Positions 1 through 6,672 are shown, counted from the first letter of the stretch. The stretch is DNA of 12,809 nt from Ruminococcus sp. CAG:382 (GCA_000433115.1 FR892235.1:34330-47138), one strand, 5' to 3'. Program-made: numbers and translations. The notes: generated from the sequence alone by a model not told the origin.

Positions 1-1001
1 TGATGACCACCGGCGACCAAAAGGACCCTGCCGTTGCCATTGCAAAGGAAATCGGTATAATGCGCATGAGCGCTTCGGCTTTCACGCAATCTGAGCTTGA
101 GGCGATGAGACCGGACGAAATGAGAAGAGCTATATGCACCTGCGCCGTATTTGCACGTACAACGCCCGAATTCAAGCTGAAGATTGTTGAAACACTACGC
201 GAAAGCGGCGAAACCGTTGCCATGACCGGCGACGGTGTCAACGATGCGCCGGCACTGAAAAAGGCTGACATAGGATGCGCGATGGGTGTAAGCGGTACCG
301 ATGTTGCCAAGGAGGCAAGCGATATTATCCTCACAGACGACAATTTCTCGACGATTGTTTCCGCAGTGGAATACGGAAGAACGATCTATGCGAACATACG
401 GCGCGCCGTTCATTTTCTGATATCCTGCAATATCGGCGAAATTATTACGATGTTTGCGGCGATCGTACTTTCGCTCCCGACGCCGCTCACGGCGGTTCAG
501 CTTCTCTGGGTCAATCTTGTTACCGATTCGCTGCCTGCCGCGGCGCTCGGTTTCGAAAAGCCGTCTGCCGGTATCATGCGTGTAAAGCCCGTAAAAAAAG
601 AGAGCAATCTGTTCGGGCTTTCCGACGGACTGCTCATTGCGTTTGAGGGACTTATGATAGGTGCGCTGTCTCTTGCGGCATATTTCATCGGCGACAGGCT
701 TGCGGGAGCGGCAGCAGCTGACACGATGTGCTTTTGTGTGCTTTCGATGTCACAGCTGTTTCACGCATACTGTATGCGCTCCGAGGCACCGCTTTTCAGA
801 GTGGGGTTCTTCGGAAATCCCATGCTTATCGCCGCGCTTGCCGTGTCGACGGCGGTTCAGCTTGCGGTCATGCTTATTCCGTCGCTTGCCGCAGCATTTG
901 ACGTTGTGCCGCTTTCCGGAGAGCTTTGGACGATCACCGTTTTGCTTGCTTCGGTTCCGCTTATTCTCGGCGAGGTCAGGAAGATTATCTTCAGACGGTG
1001 A
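1..1001 (+). CDS. P-type calcium-transporting ATPase (P2A), C-terminal part, 5' truncated by window edge
   Basis: Integral membrane pump that couples ATP hydrolysis to export of a divalent cation, most likely Ca2+. The reading frame is open to the left edge, so the ATG at 3 is an internal Met within the family's conserved MxTGDxxxTA-like stretch (here MTTGDQKDPA). Numbering from that Met, the hinge motif TGDGVND lies at 75-81, followed by the usual DAPALKKADIG block. Helix M5 carries N143 and E146 (SCNIGE) and helix M6 carries N171, T174 and D175 (NLVTD). These match the SERCA calcium ligands N768, E771, N796, T799 and D800, which favours Ca2+ over Na+/K+ or heavy metals. About six C-terminal membrane helices follow, ending in a short basic tail. 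The actuator domain and the DKTGT phosphorylation site lie outside the window. The last 11 bp overlap the end of the convergent DUF975 gene. Confidence 0.93.
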   Translation, partial: MTTGDQKDPAVAIAKEIGIMRMSASAFTQSELEAMRPDEMRRAICTCAVFARTTPEFKLKIVETLRESGETVAMTGDGVNDAPALKKADIGCAMGVSGTDVAKEASDIILTDDNFSTIVSAVEYGRTIYANIRRAVHFLISCNIGEIITMFAAIVLSLPTPLTAVQLLWVNLVTDSLPAAALGFEKPSAGIMRVKPVKKESNLFGLSDGLLIAFEGLMIGALSLAAYFIGDRLAGAAAADTMCFCVLSMSQLFHAYCMRSEAPLFRVGFFGNPMLIAALAVSTAVQLAVMLIPSLAAAFDVVPLSGELWTITVLLASVPLILGEVRKIIFRR

Positions 1002-1683
1002 TTTCTGTGCTGACGGCGCGGTAGTAGAGCGCCATTGTTATCCCTGTGTAGGGATAAGTCCATATTCCGGTGATGACGGATATCGAGGTGAGAATATTCC
1101 AGCCGATAAAAGACAGCACAAGCACGAAATACTCGCCGAGGTGACCGCGCATGAGCTTTCGTGAGGCTGTCATGCACTGTATGACGGACATTTCGGGGTG
1201 GTCGAGCATTATATATTTCGCCTGGCTGTAACAGAGGGCGAGGATTATTCCCGGGACGATAAAAAACAGCATGCCGATGGCGGCAACTATTGAGGTGATG
1301 ATCGTGAGAAGGAAAAATTTCAGGAAGGACAGCACCGGCGGGAACATTTCCTGGAGCGGTACGGCGGTCTCGCCCGATGACAGTCGGAAGGAATAGCATA
1401 CAAGTCCGAAGGAGATGTATGTGTTCAGTAGCGAGAAAACGAGACGGAGCACCAGCGCGCCGGTATTGCCCGTAAGGTCGTAGACAAGCGCTTCGGACAG
1501 CTTCGTTATATCGCGTACGCCGCTGTTTATCAGCTCGGCATAGGTGTTGCCGCTGCCGGAATATTGAAAAATGTATATCAGGAATGATATCGCTGTCAGC
1601 ATCATGCCCGCAAAAAGCGGACTCGGCTTTACCGATACGAGGATTTGTTTTGCTCTCAGCTTGAGCATATATCTGCTTTGCAT
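991..1683 (-). CDS. DUF975-like integral membrane protein
   Basis: A 230-residue polytopic membrane protein of unknown function. Hydrophobic segments lie at about 21-40, 77-98, 119-152 and 184-207. The C-terminal half carries the pattern I associate with DUF975: a basic stretch with M(K/R)GH (LMRGHLGEYF, about 177-186), then LSFIGW at 190-195, then a TGIW-TYPY stretch before a final YYRA. Family proteins are small multi-helix membrane proteins of Firmicutes without an assigned activity. I chose the start at 1683 because a GGAG lies 8 nt upstream; the in-frame ATG at 1746 would lie upstream of the likely promoter and has no good ribosome binding site. The gene stands alone, divergent from the esterase gene and convergent with the ATPase gene, overlapping the latter's last 11 bp. 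Family assignment is from motif memory, not a search. Confidence 0.85.
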   Translation of the reverse strand: MQSRYMLKLRAKQILVSVKPSPLFAGMMLTAISFLIYIFQYSGSGNTYAELINSGVRDITKLSEALVYDLTGNTGALVLRLVFSLLNTYISFGLVCYSFRLSSGETAVPLQEMFPPVLSFLKFFLLTIITSIVAAIGMLFFIVPGIILALCYSQAKYIMLDHPEMSVIQCMTASRKLMRGHLGEYFVLVLSFIGWNILTSISVITGIWTYPYTGITMALYYRAVSTEITV

Positions 1684-1719
1684 TGCTTTTTCTCCGCAAT
1701 ATTGTTTATTGTAACAAAC

Positions 1720-1728
1720 AGTATACCA
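1720..1728 (-). promoter_or_regulatory. Extended -10 promoter for the DUF975-like gene
   Basis: Read on the minus strand the bases are TGG followed by TATACT, an extended -10 element about 37 nt before the chosen start codon. A poor -35 (TTGCCG) sits only 15 nt upstream of it. The resulting leader would be short and would contain the GGAG ribosome binding site. Confidence 0.5.
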
Positions 1729-1834
1729 CGACATTGTGAACGGCAAAGAAAAATATTGTTAATATATACGGGATTTATATGACGATAACGGCATGGATTG
1801 TTAACACAAAATCCACATATTCGACGGCGCGATG

Positions 1835-1843
1835 TGGTAAAAT
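1835..1843 (+). promoter_or_regulatory. Extended -10 promoter for the CE2-like esterase gene
   Basis: TGG followed by TAAAAT lies about 40 nt upstream of the ATG at 1883. There is no good -35 hexamer at 17 nt spacing, so activity would rest on the extended -10 or on an activator. The adjoining intergenic region is AT-rich and contains repeated ATTGTTAA words. Confidence 0.4.
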
Positions 1844-1882
1844 ACGTGTTATAAATCCAATATTAACGGAGCAGTGTTAAAA

Positions 1883-2872
1883 ATGAGATATAATTCTTTT
1901 GATTTCTGCGATTGCAGACTTATAAAGCAGCACGGGCGCTGCGGTTTTGAAGACGGCGCGTTGGCGATGAGCTGGTCAAACAGCGGTATTGAATTCAATT
2001 TCGAAGGAACGGGATTCATTGTTTCGTTCAGACATTACGCCGGTGAAACGCCTGCTTATGTACGTGTGTTCGTCGATGGTGTGTCTCAGCGTTTTGCGAT
2101 TGCAAACGGTGAGGAGAGGATATGCTATGACGGGCTGGCGGAGGGAAGGCACAATGTGAAGATCCTTCGCATAACGGAGGGGCTGAAGCTGCTGCTGATC
2201 GACAGCGTGACATTATGCGGCGATGACCCATATCTTCTCGAACGTCCCGCAGACAAGGCGCTCAGAATCGAGTTTTACGGTGATTCAATCACCTGCGGAT
2301 ACGGCGTTATGGGTAACAATGCGTCGCCCGGATATGTTACGTTCGAGCAGGACAGCACAAACGCGTATGCGTATATGACGGCGGAAATACTGGATGCGGA
2401 CGGCAGGTATATGTGTCAGTCGGGGAAGGGTATTGTCGCAAACTGCATCGGTGACCGCGATGATATGAAGGTCTCGGACTTCTGGGCTTGGAAGAACGCC
2501 GCAGGAGAGCCGTGGGATACGAGCCGCTGGACACCGGACGTATGCGTGCTCAACTGCGGTACGAATGATGCATGGGGCGGTATCGGAGATGAGGAATTCA
2601 AGGAGCGCGGTCTGCGTTTCCTTGCGGATGTCAGAAAAGCGTATCCTCAGGCGAAGATAGTATGGGCATACGGTATTATGGACGAGACAAAGCTCAGGGC
2701 GGTTGAAGAAACAGTCAACGAATTTGCAAAAAACGATGCAAATACATATTTCTTCCCGATAAAATCGATGTATCACTTCAATGATGAGGTGGGCGGCGGC
2801 GGACATCCGAACACCAACACATCAGAGCGCACTTCCGCCGAACTTGCGGCAAGGATAAAGGGAATTCTCTGA
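1883..2872 (+). CDS. SGNH/GDSL esterase, carbohydrate esterase family 2-like, cytoplasmic
   Basis: A 329-residue predicted deacetylase acting on O-acetylated sugars. Residues 1 to about 115 form an all-beta N-terminal domain and about 125-329 the SGNH fold, the layout of CE2 acetyl-xylan esterases. Catalytic blocks: GDSITCGYG with nucleophile S135, SGKG at 180-183 for the oxyanion hole, NCGTND at 224-229, and GGGGHP with catalytic H308. The residue three before the His, where SGNH enzymes usually place Asp, is Gly, suggesting a Ser-His dyad as described for a clostridial CE2 enzyme. There is no signal peptide, dockerin or membrane segment, so the enzyme probably acts in the cytoplasm on imported acetylated oligosaccharides. 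Start: GGAG at 1868-1871 is 11 nt before the ATG at 1883 but only 2 nt before the alternative GTG at 1874. The gene is monocistronic, closed by the terminator at 2891-2934. Confidence 0.9.
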   Translation: MRYNSFDFCDCRLIKQHGRCGFEDGALAMSWSNSGIEFNFEGTGFIVSFRHYAGETPAYVRVFVDGVSQRFAIANGEERICYDGLAEGRHNVKILRITEGLKLLLIDSVTLCGDDPYLLERPADKALRIEFYGDSITCGYGVMGNNASPGYVTFEQDSTNAYAYMTAEILDADGRYMCQSGKGIVANCIGDRDDMKVSDFWAWKNAAGEPWDTSRWTPDVCVLNCGTNDAWGGIGDEEFKERGLRFLADVRKAYPQAKIVWAYGIMDETKLRAVEETVNEFAKNDANTYFFPIKSMYHFNDEVGGGGHPNTNTSERTSAELAARIKGIL

Positions 2873-2890
2873 CACTCATATGGGTGACGT

Positions 2891-2934
2891 AACAGGGCTG
2901 CAGCCGGTTTTCGGCGGTGGTCCTGTTTCTTTTT
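2891..2934 (+). terminator. Rho-independent terminator after the esterase gene
   Basis: Arms AACAGGGCTGCAGCCG (2891-2906) and CGGCGGTGGTCCTGTT (2912-2927) pair over 16 positions with three G-U wobbles and one A-G mismatch. The loop is GTTTT and the tail is TCTTTTT. It separates the esterase from the two small genes downstream, which therefore need their own promoter. Confidence 0.85.
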
Positions 2935-2962
2935 GTCACTCATGCAGCACCCGTCATATACT
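2935..2962 (+). promoter_or_regulatory. Possible SigE-like sporulation promoter for the small-gene pair
   Basis: CATATACT at 2955-2962 matches the SigE -10 consensus CATACAMT at 7 of 8 positions. About 13 nt upstream GTCACTCA (2935-2942) matches only the GTCA half of the -35 consensus. The position just after a strong terminator and just before the SpoVM-like transcription unit is what makes it credible, since spoVM is SigE-controlled in Bacillus subtilis. The leader would be only about 18 nt. No good SigA promoter is visible in the same gap. Confidence 0.3.
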
Positions 2963-2985
2963 GCTTACTGAAGGGTGTGATATAT

Positions 2986-3132
2986 ATGAAATGCCAGAGA
3001 AAGCTGATCGGCAGCTGTGCGCTGTCGTTCGGTGCGGGTGTTTTGCTCAGTATATTCCTGCCGCCGGTGGTGATGGTGTGTATCACATCAGTCGTCGTGG
3101 TCGGCGCGGGCGTCGCTATGGTTTTTACATAA
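2986..3132 (+). CDS. Small hydrophobic membrane protein, 48 aa, upstream of spoVM-like gene
   Basis: I do not recognise a named family. The product has a basic N-terminus (MKCQRK) and then two hydrophobic stretches, about 7-24 and 28-47, separated by an LPP turn at 25-27. It looks like a helical hairpin lying in one membrane. AAGGG at 2971-2975 lies 10 nt before this ATG and fixes the start; upstream in-frame codons run back into the terminator hairpin and are not credible. It ends 18 nt before the SpoVM-like gene, so both are probably on one message and possibly made in the same sporulation compartment. Its function is unknown; association with spore envelope assembly is inference from the neighbour alone. 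Confidence 0.7.
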   Translation: MKCQRKLIGSCALSFGAGVLLSIFLPPVVMVCITSVVVVGAGVAMVFT

Positions 3133-3150
3133 CTGTACATGGAGGCTGTC

Positions 3151-3216
3151 ATGAGAATATATTGCTTCAAGGCACCGAAAATACTGAGACCGTTGCTCAG
3201 GAGACTTATTAAATAA
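3151..3216 (+). CDS. spoVM: SpoVM-like sporulation peptide, 21 aa
   Basis: A 21-codon gene below the usual length cut-off. The peptide begins MRIYCFKAPKIL and ends RRLIK. Aligned without gaps to B. subtilis SpoVM (26 aa, from memory), seven positions are identical (M1, Y4, K7, P9, K10, L12, R17) and about eight are conservative changes. Pro9, which gives SpoVM its unusual flat amphipathic helix, is kept. SpoVM binds the convex outer forespore membrane and anchors the SpoIVA coat basement layer. GGAGG at 3141-3145 lies 5 nt before the ATG, the strongest ribosome binding site in this part of the window, and a terminator hairpin starts right after the stop. Differences from the model: P14 replaces the Gly and the last five residues are absent. 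The short length means chance similarity cannot be fully excluded. Confidence 0.78.
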   Translation: MRIYCFKAPKILRPLLRRLIK

Positions 3217-3217
3217 C

Positions 3218-3261
3218 AATCATTACGGCGTCACGATTTCCGCGACGCCGTAATGATTTTT
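3218..3261 (+). terminator. Terminator hairpin between spoVM-like gene and tldE, probably bidirectional
   Basis: A perfect 15-bp inverted repeat: AATCATTACGGCGTC (3218-3232) and GACGCCGTAATGATT (3244-3258), with an 11-nt loop. On the plus strand five T residues (3257-3261) follow the GC-rich part. On the minus strand the tail is GTTATTTAAT, also U-rich, so the hairpin can serve both converging units. Confidence 0.85.
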
Positions 3262-3286
3262 ATTGGGTTGTGCCGCGGCGGTGCTT

Positions 3287-4558
3287 TTACATGACCGTCA
3301 CATTTTTCATGAGCAGTTTATCGGGACCTGCGTAGCGCTCCGCAACGGTTGTGTTTTCGGAAAGGCGGAGAGTATTCAGGACATCGGACAGCTTTGCGCT
3401 CATCGTGATTCCGGTTATGGGTTCGGTTTTGCCGTTTTCGTGCCGGTATGCGAGGCGGATCTCGCCGCCGATATAGTCATTATAAAGGTCGACCTGAAGC
3501 CCCGAAAGGGAAACACATTCGATGTACGGAAGCTTTTCAAGCTCGTTTTCGGTGAGCGTTCCCGCTTCCAACTTCATGCAGCGGAGATTGCCTGTTTCGG
3601 GCTCTTTGAGGTATGATGCAAAGCGATGTGCGCCGTAATAGCCGGTTACAATGCCGTTTGTGATGAGCTTTGTGTCGCGCAGCGTGACACCGTCGTCATC
3701 GAAATACGATGAACTGCCGCTGCCGCGGATCTGTCCGACAAGCGACAAATTCAAAGCGTCGCATTCGCCCTTCTGAAGCTCGTCGTTTTTATGGTGCAGA
3801 TTTGACTGTGAATATACTGCTGCGTAGTTAAGATCGTATGAGAGTTCACTCATCAGCGATGCGATCTCCTTGTCGCGCAGGACGATATTTGCGTTCAGCG
3901 GTGTTTGGGGTTTGGTCGCCTTGCGTCTCAGCGCCACTTCTTTCATTTTTGCCGCAATTTCTGCGGTTATTTTCCCGGGGTTGAATTCGGTGAAACGGTA
4001 TGCCTCGTAGAGCTCCACGGATTCGTCGCCCTCGGTATAGGTCGGTATGGCTTCGATCAGGGCATGATATTTCACCTGTGTTTTGTTTATGCCGCGACTG
4101 TTCTGTATGCTGAAAGTTTCGCGGTAGAGGAAGATCTCGGTCGCGTTGATCGAGCCGTTTTCGATGCAGTCGGCGGCAAAGACGGCATCGGCTATCTTTG
4201 CGGCAAGCTCGCGTGGCTCATATTCATTCATGTTTGATTCGATTTCCGCTTCAAGCTCCCCGCCGTCGGGAAGCTCATACGGCTCGTTGAAGACCAGCTT
4301 TGCGCGGTTCACTGCGGAGCTGATATGCGATTTTACATCATCGTCGGTCATTGATTCGTAAACCGCAAACGATGAATCGCCGGTTTTGCCGTCGTGATTG
4401 ACGTAGACGGTTACATTAGTAGTTGTCGTATCGGTTGCACGTACCGTTTCCAGCTTACGGTGAACAAAGAACAGCTCATATGTTTCTTTTTTCAGCGAAA
4501 CGACGCGGTAACCGCTTGCCTCGTTATTTTCTTTCAGAAATCCGATTATATTATTCAT
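3287..4558 (-). CDS. tldE: TldE/PmbA-like subunit of the TldD-TldE metalloprotease
   Basis: A 423-residue protein of the TldD/PmbA family, close to the usual length of about 440. It resembles its upstream neighbour in the C-terminal half (SSYFDDDGV ... T.LI.NGIVTGYYGAHRFASYL) but has no HExxxH zinc motif, as expected for the non-catalytic partner. In the Escherichia coli heterodimer the TldE subunit completes the proteolytic chamber that cuts unfolded peptides such as the microcin B17 leader. The start at 4558 overlaps the tldD stop as ATGA, and GAGGG sits 10 nt before it, both indicating translational coupling; an in-frame ATG at 4612 lies inside tldD and is less likely. The product should be cytoplasmic. 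The precise substrate in this organism cannot be seen from the sequence. Confidence 0.93.
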   Translation of the reverse strand: MNNIIGFLKENNEASGYRVVSLKKETYELFFVHRKLETVRATDTTTTNVTVYVNHDGKTGDSSFAVYESMTDDDVKSHISSAVNRAKLVFNEPYELPDGGELEAEIESNMNEYEPRELAAKIADAVFAADCIENGSINATEIFLYRETFSIQNSRGINKTQVKYHALIEAIPTYTEGDESVELYEAYRFTEFNPGKITAEIAAKMKEVALRRKATKPQTPLNANIVLRDKEIASLMSELSYDLNYAAVYSQSNLHHKNDELQKGECDALNLSLVGQIRGSGSSSYFDDDGVTLRDTKLITNGIVTGYYGAHRFASYLKEPETGNLRCMKLEAGTLTENELEKLPYIECVSLSGLQVDLYNDYIGGEIRLAYRHENGKTEPITGITMSAKLSDVLNTLRLSENTTVAERYAGPDKLLMKNVTVM

Positions 4559-5952
4559 CCGAGCTTTACCCTCACTTTCAGGTTGGGACCGCCGTCGGTG
4601 ACGCGGACCCATTCCTTGTAGCCTTTGCCGCAGTAGCCTGAGCCGATGACCTCAAAGCCGTCTGAGATCATGGAAATGGATTTGAGCAGATCCGGGACGA
4701 AGCCGCTCATTACGACCGGTGAAACGTAGTGGTCGGTCAGTTTGCCGTCAACGATTTCGATGCCGTATTCTGCGGTGCACTGAATCTGCCAGTTCTTCGG
4801 GTCCTCCATTCCGTTGTTGGTCTCAAACAGCATATAGCCGTGTTTCACGGAGCGTATCATATCCTCAAGCTTGTCGTTGCCGCGTTCAAAGAAGGTGTTT
4901 GTCATGCGGGAATATGCCTTATGGGAGTACGATTCACGTCTGCCGTTTCCGGTTGGCTCCGTTCCGAGCTGAGATGCCGATGTCAGGTCTGAAAGCCCGG
5001 CGACAAGGATGCCGTCTTTGATTATCTGTGTGTCATGCGCAAGAACGCCGTCGTCGTCGAAAAAATACGATGCGGCGCTGACCGTTGCCGCAGCACCGTC
5101 ACGCATATTTGTTATGGGCGACGCGACATACTGCCCCACGCATTGCTTTGCAAGTGCGCGGTCTTTTACGAATTGATCCATTTCCACGCCGTGTCCGAAC
5201 GCTTCGTGGGCAATAAGCCCCGTTATGGAGTTGTCGGTTATTACATCATAGATACCCGGTTCGATGGGTGTTGCCTTTGTCAGGTGAAGCGCTTTATCCG
5301 CCAGCTTGTCGATGAGCTGCGGCAGTCTTTCCATTACATCGGCGATATGCGTGGAGTATGCACCTTCGCGGGCATTCACCATTCTGCCGTCCTGAGCGAT
5401 GACCATGAGATAGCCGTTTACCCAGCCGTAGCTTTGCGAAAGCTCACGGTTTTTGGTCACAAACAGCTTTGAGACCTCAAACGGCTGAAGGGTCACGACA
5501 GCGTTCACAAAACGGTTGTCTTTGGCAAGCAGCCTGTCGCGCAGCTCAGAGCAATATGAAAGAATGTCGCTGTCGCCGTATGAGGCAAAGTCCGTTTCGC
5601 GGATAAAATCCCGACGGAGAGGCTCGTCCTTAACGGCATTGCTTTCGATCATTCTGTCTTCGAGTGAAGGTGATATCGCAACGGCGCGGCGTATTTTTTC
5701 GGCAAGCGCCGGAATATCGCCCGAAAGGTCGTCGAGTGAGTATTCGAAAAACGCTTTGCCGTTGTGCATCTTGATCACGAAGCCGCATTCGCCTTCACCG
5801 TCACGTATTGCAGAGGAACGGCGGTCGGTACGGTAGATTGTTGCATGTACATCCGTGCCGAGTATACTGACGTATGAGAATGTCCTGCCAAGCTCTGCGA
5901 TAAGCCCGCGGCATATTTCACGCTTGCCGTTTAAGTATTCTGAAAATGACAT
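4555..5952 (-). CDS. tldD: TldD metalloprotease, catalytic subunit
   Basis: A 465-residue zinc protease subunit of family U62, full length for TldD. The zinc-binding motif HEAFGH is at 249-254 (H249 and H254 as ligands, E250 as the catalytic base), encoded at 5191-5208. C441 in GYCGKG is in the position of the third zinc ligand, followed by the family's closing block VRVTDGGPNL. TldD with TldE forms a cytoplasmic heterodimer that degrades unfolded peptides through a narrow chamber and trims leader peptides of some modified peptides. AGGAGG lies 5 nt before the ATG, so the start is secure. The gene is 39 bp downstream of the 147-aa membrane protein gene and shares an ATGA junction with tldE, so all three probably form one operon. 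No modification enzyme or obvious precursor peptide is next to it. Confidence 0.95.
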   Translation of the reverse strand: MSFSEYLNGKREICRGLIAELGRTFSYVSILGTDVHATIYRTDRRSSAIRDGEGECGFVIKMHNGKAFFEYSLDDLSGDIPALAEKIRRAVAISPSLEDRMIESNAVKDEPLRRDFIRETDFASYGDSDILSYCSELRDRLLAKDNRFVNAVVTLQPFEVSKLFVTKNRELSQSYGWVNGYLMVIAQDGRMVNAREGAYSTHIADVMERLPQLIDKLADKALHLTKATPIEPGIYDVITDNSITGLIAHEAFGHGVEMDQFVKDRALAKQCVGQYVASPITNMRDGAAATVSAASYFFDDDGVLAHDTQIIKDGILVAGLSDLTSASQLGTEPTGNGRRESYSHKAYSRMTNTFFERGNDKLEDMIRSVKHGYMLFETNNGMEDPKNWQIQCTAEYGIEIVDGKLTDHYVSPVVMSGFVPDLLKSISMISDGFEVIGSGYCGKGYKEWVRVTDGGPNLKVRVKLG

Positions 5953-5991
5953 GGAAACCTCCTGTATTTTGTTGTGAGTTGTATTTTTTGT

Positions 5992-6435
5992 TCACTTTAC
6001 GACGCGGTTTATTACTTCGGCATATTTACGCTTTGTTTTCGGTGAAGTGAAAAGGATGAAAAACAGTATCGCAGCGGCGATGACTATCATCCAGTATGCA
6101 CCGCTTTCATCACCGCGTTCAAGCACCGTGCGTGTTATTGTGCCGTACAGCAGATAAAATGCTGCGGTGATTATCAGATCGGTCAGGCTGATGCCGAAAA
6201 ATCCGGTTATTTTTGAGCCTCCGTCTTTTTTGCAGTGTATTATACCCCAGTAAACGGCTCCGAACAGATTATGTGCGGAAAGCGGTTTGCTTTTCAGGCA
6301 GACGATGCTGCCGTATCTGCGGGAAATAAACACATTGTCAAGATAATCGTCGCCGCCGGCAAAATTTTTGAACGCAGTTTTGTCGTCCCAGCGCTCCTTC
6401 AGTGTATTGACGTCGTGGTCGCTTTTGAAAACCAT
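5992..6435 (-). CDS. Two-helix membrane protein of unknown function, first gene of the tldDE operon
   Basis: A 147-residue protein with an N-terminal soluble part of about 80 residues containing LKERWDDKTAFKNFAGGDD and a hydrophilic beta-like stretch, then two predicted membrane helices (about 82-104 and 113-130) and a basic tail. I have an impression of similar uncharacterised Clostridia proteins with the WDDKTxFKNF and GSKIxGFF stretches, but no function. The start is set at 6435 because GGCGG lies 7 nt before it; the in-frame ATG at 6453 has no ribosome binding site and lies about 5 nt from the predicted transcription start. It is separated from tldD by 39 bp and no terminator, so it is probably co-transcribed with tldD and tldE. 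Whether it works with them is not shown. Confidence 0.8.
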   Translation of the reverse strand: MVFKSDHDVNTLKERWDDKTAFKNFAGGDDYLDNVFISRRYGSIVCLKSKPLSAHNLFGAVYWGIIHCKKDGGSKITGFFGISLTDLIITAAFYLLYGTITRTVLERGDESGAYWMIVIAAAILFFILFTSPKTKRKYAEVINRVVK

Positions 6436-6464
6436 AGACTTACCGCCTTTCATTTTATTATTCT

Positions 6465-6493
6465 ATCATATTGCTTCGTCATAATCAATACAA
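6465..6493 (-). promoter_or_regulatory. SigA-type promoter of the membrane protein-tldD-tldE operon
   Basis: Read on the minus strand: TTGTAT (-35, at 6488-6493), 17-nt spacer, TATGAT (-10, at 6465-6470). Transcription would begin near 6458, giving a leader of about 22 nt to the start at 6435 and arguing against a start at 6453. Confidence 0.6.
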
Positions 6494-6602
6494 ATTATAT
6501 TAATCTTTTGAGGCTAAAGGGAAATGTTGTTGCAAAAAAATCACCTTGATCATGAATTGAACGGCGAGAAACAAGTTTTTTTGAAATGTCAAAAGAAAAA
6601 AC

Positions 6603-6631
6603 TTGCATTTTGCGTTTTGATGTGATAGAAT
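6603..6631 (+). promoter_or_regulatory. SigA-type promoter of gdhA
   Basis: TTGCAT at 6603-6608, a 17-nt spacer and TAGAAT at 6626-6631, preceded by TGA (extended -10). The predicted transcript begins near 6638, about 35 nt before the gdhA start, leaving no room for a riboswitch. The -35 box overlaps the right arm of an inverted repeat (6572-6581 with 6596-6605). Confidence 0.75.
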
Positions 6632-6672
6632 ACATTATCAAAATGAATTTCAATGAAAGAAGGATACATCAT

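Noticed and set aside
857..1699. A 280-codon minus-strand frame overlapping the ATPase end and DUF975-like gene
   Set aside because: It is a different frame of the DUF975-like gene, rich in Arg, His and Cys with no membrane helices or motifs; the 230-aa frame with ribosome binding site and promoter explains the region.
2285..2806. A 173-codon frame antisense to the esterase
   Set aside because: It overlaps the SGNH catalytic domain entirely and has no motif or ribosome binding site.
3218..3258. The perfect 15-bp inverted repeat as an insertion-sequence end or attachment site
   Set aside because: Short loop, T-run and position between two convergent gene ends fit a terminator; no transposase or duplicated flank is present.
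6586..6672. N-terminal extension of glutamate dehydrogenase from the ATG at 6586
   Set aside because: The promoter at 6603-6631 lies within this stretch, and the ATG at 6673 has the ribosome binding site and the family's usual N-terminus.
6436..6672. A modified-peptide precursor or riboswitch between the tldDE operon and gdhA
   Set aside because: The gap is filled by two divergent promoters, both leaders are under 40 nt, and no credible small frame with a ribosome binding site is present.
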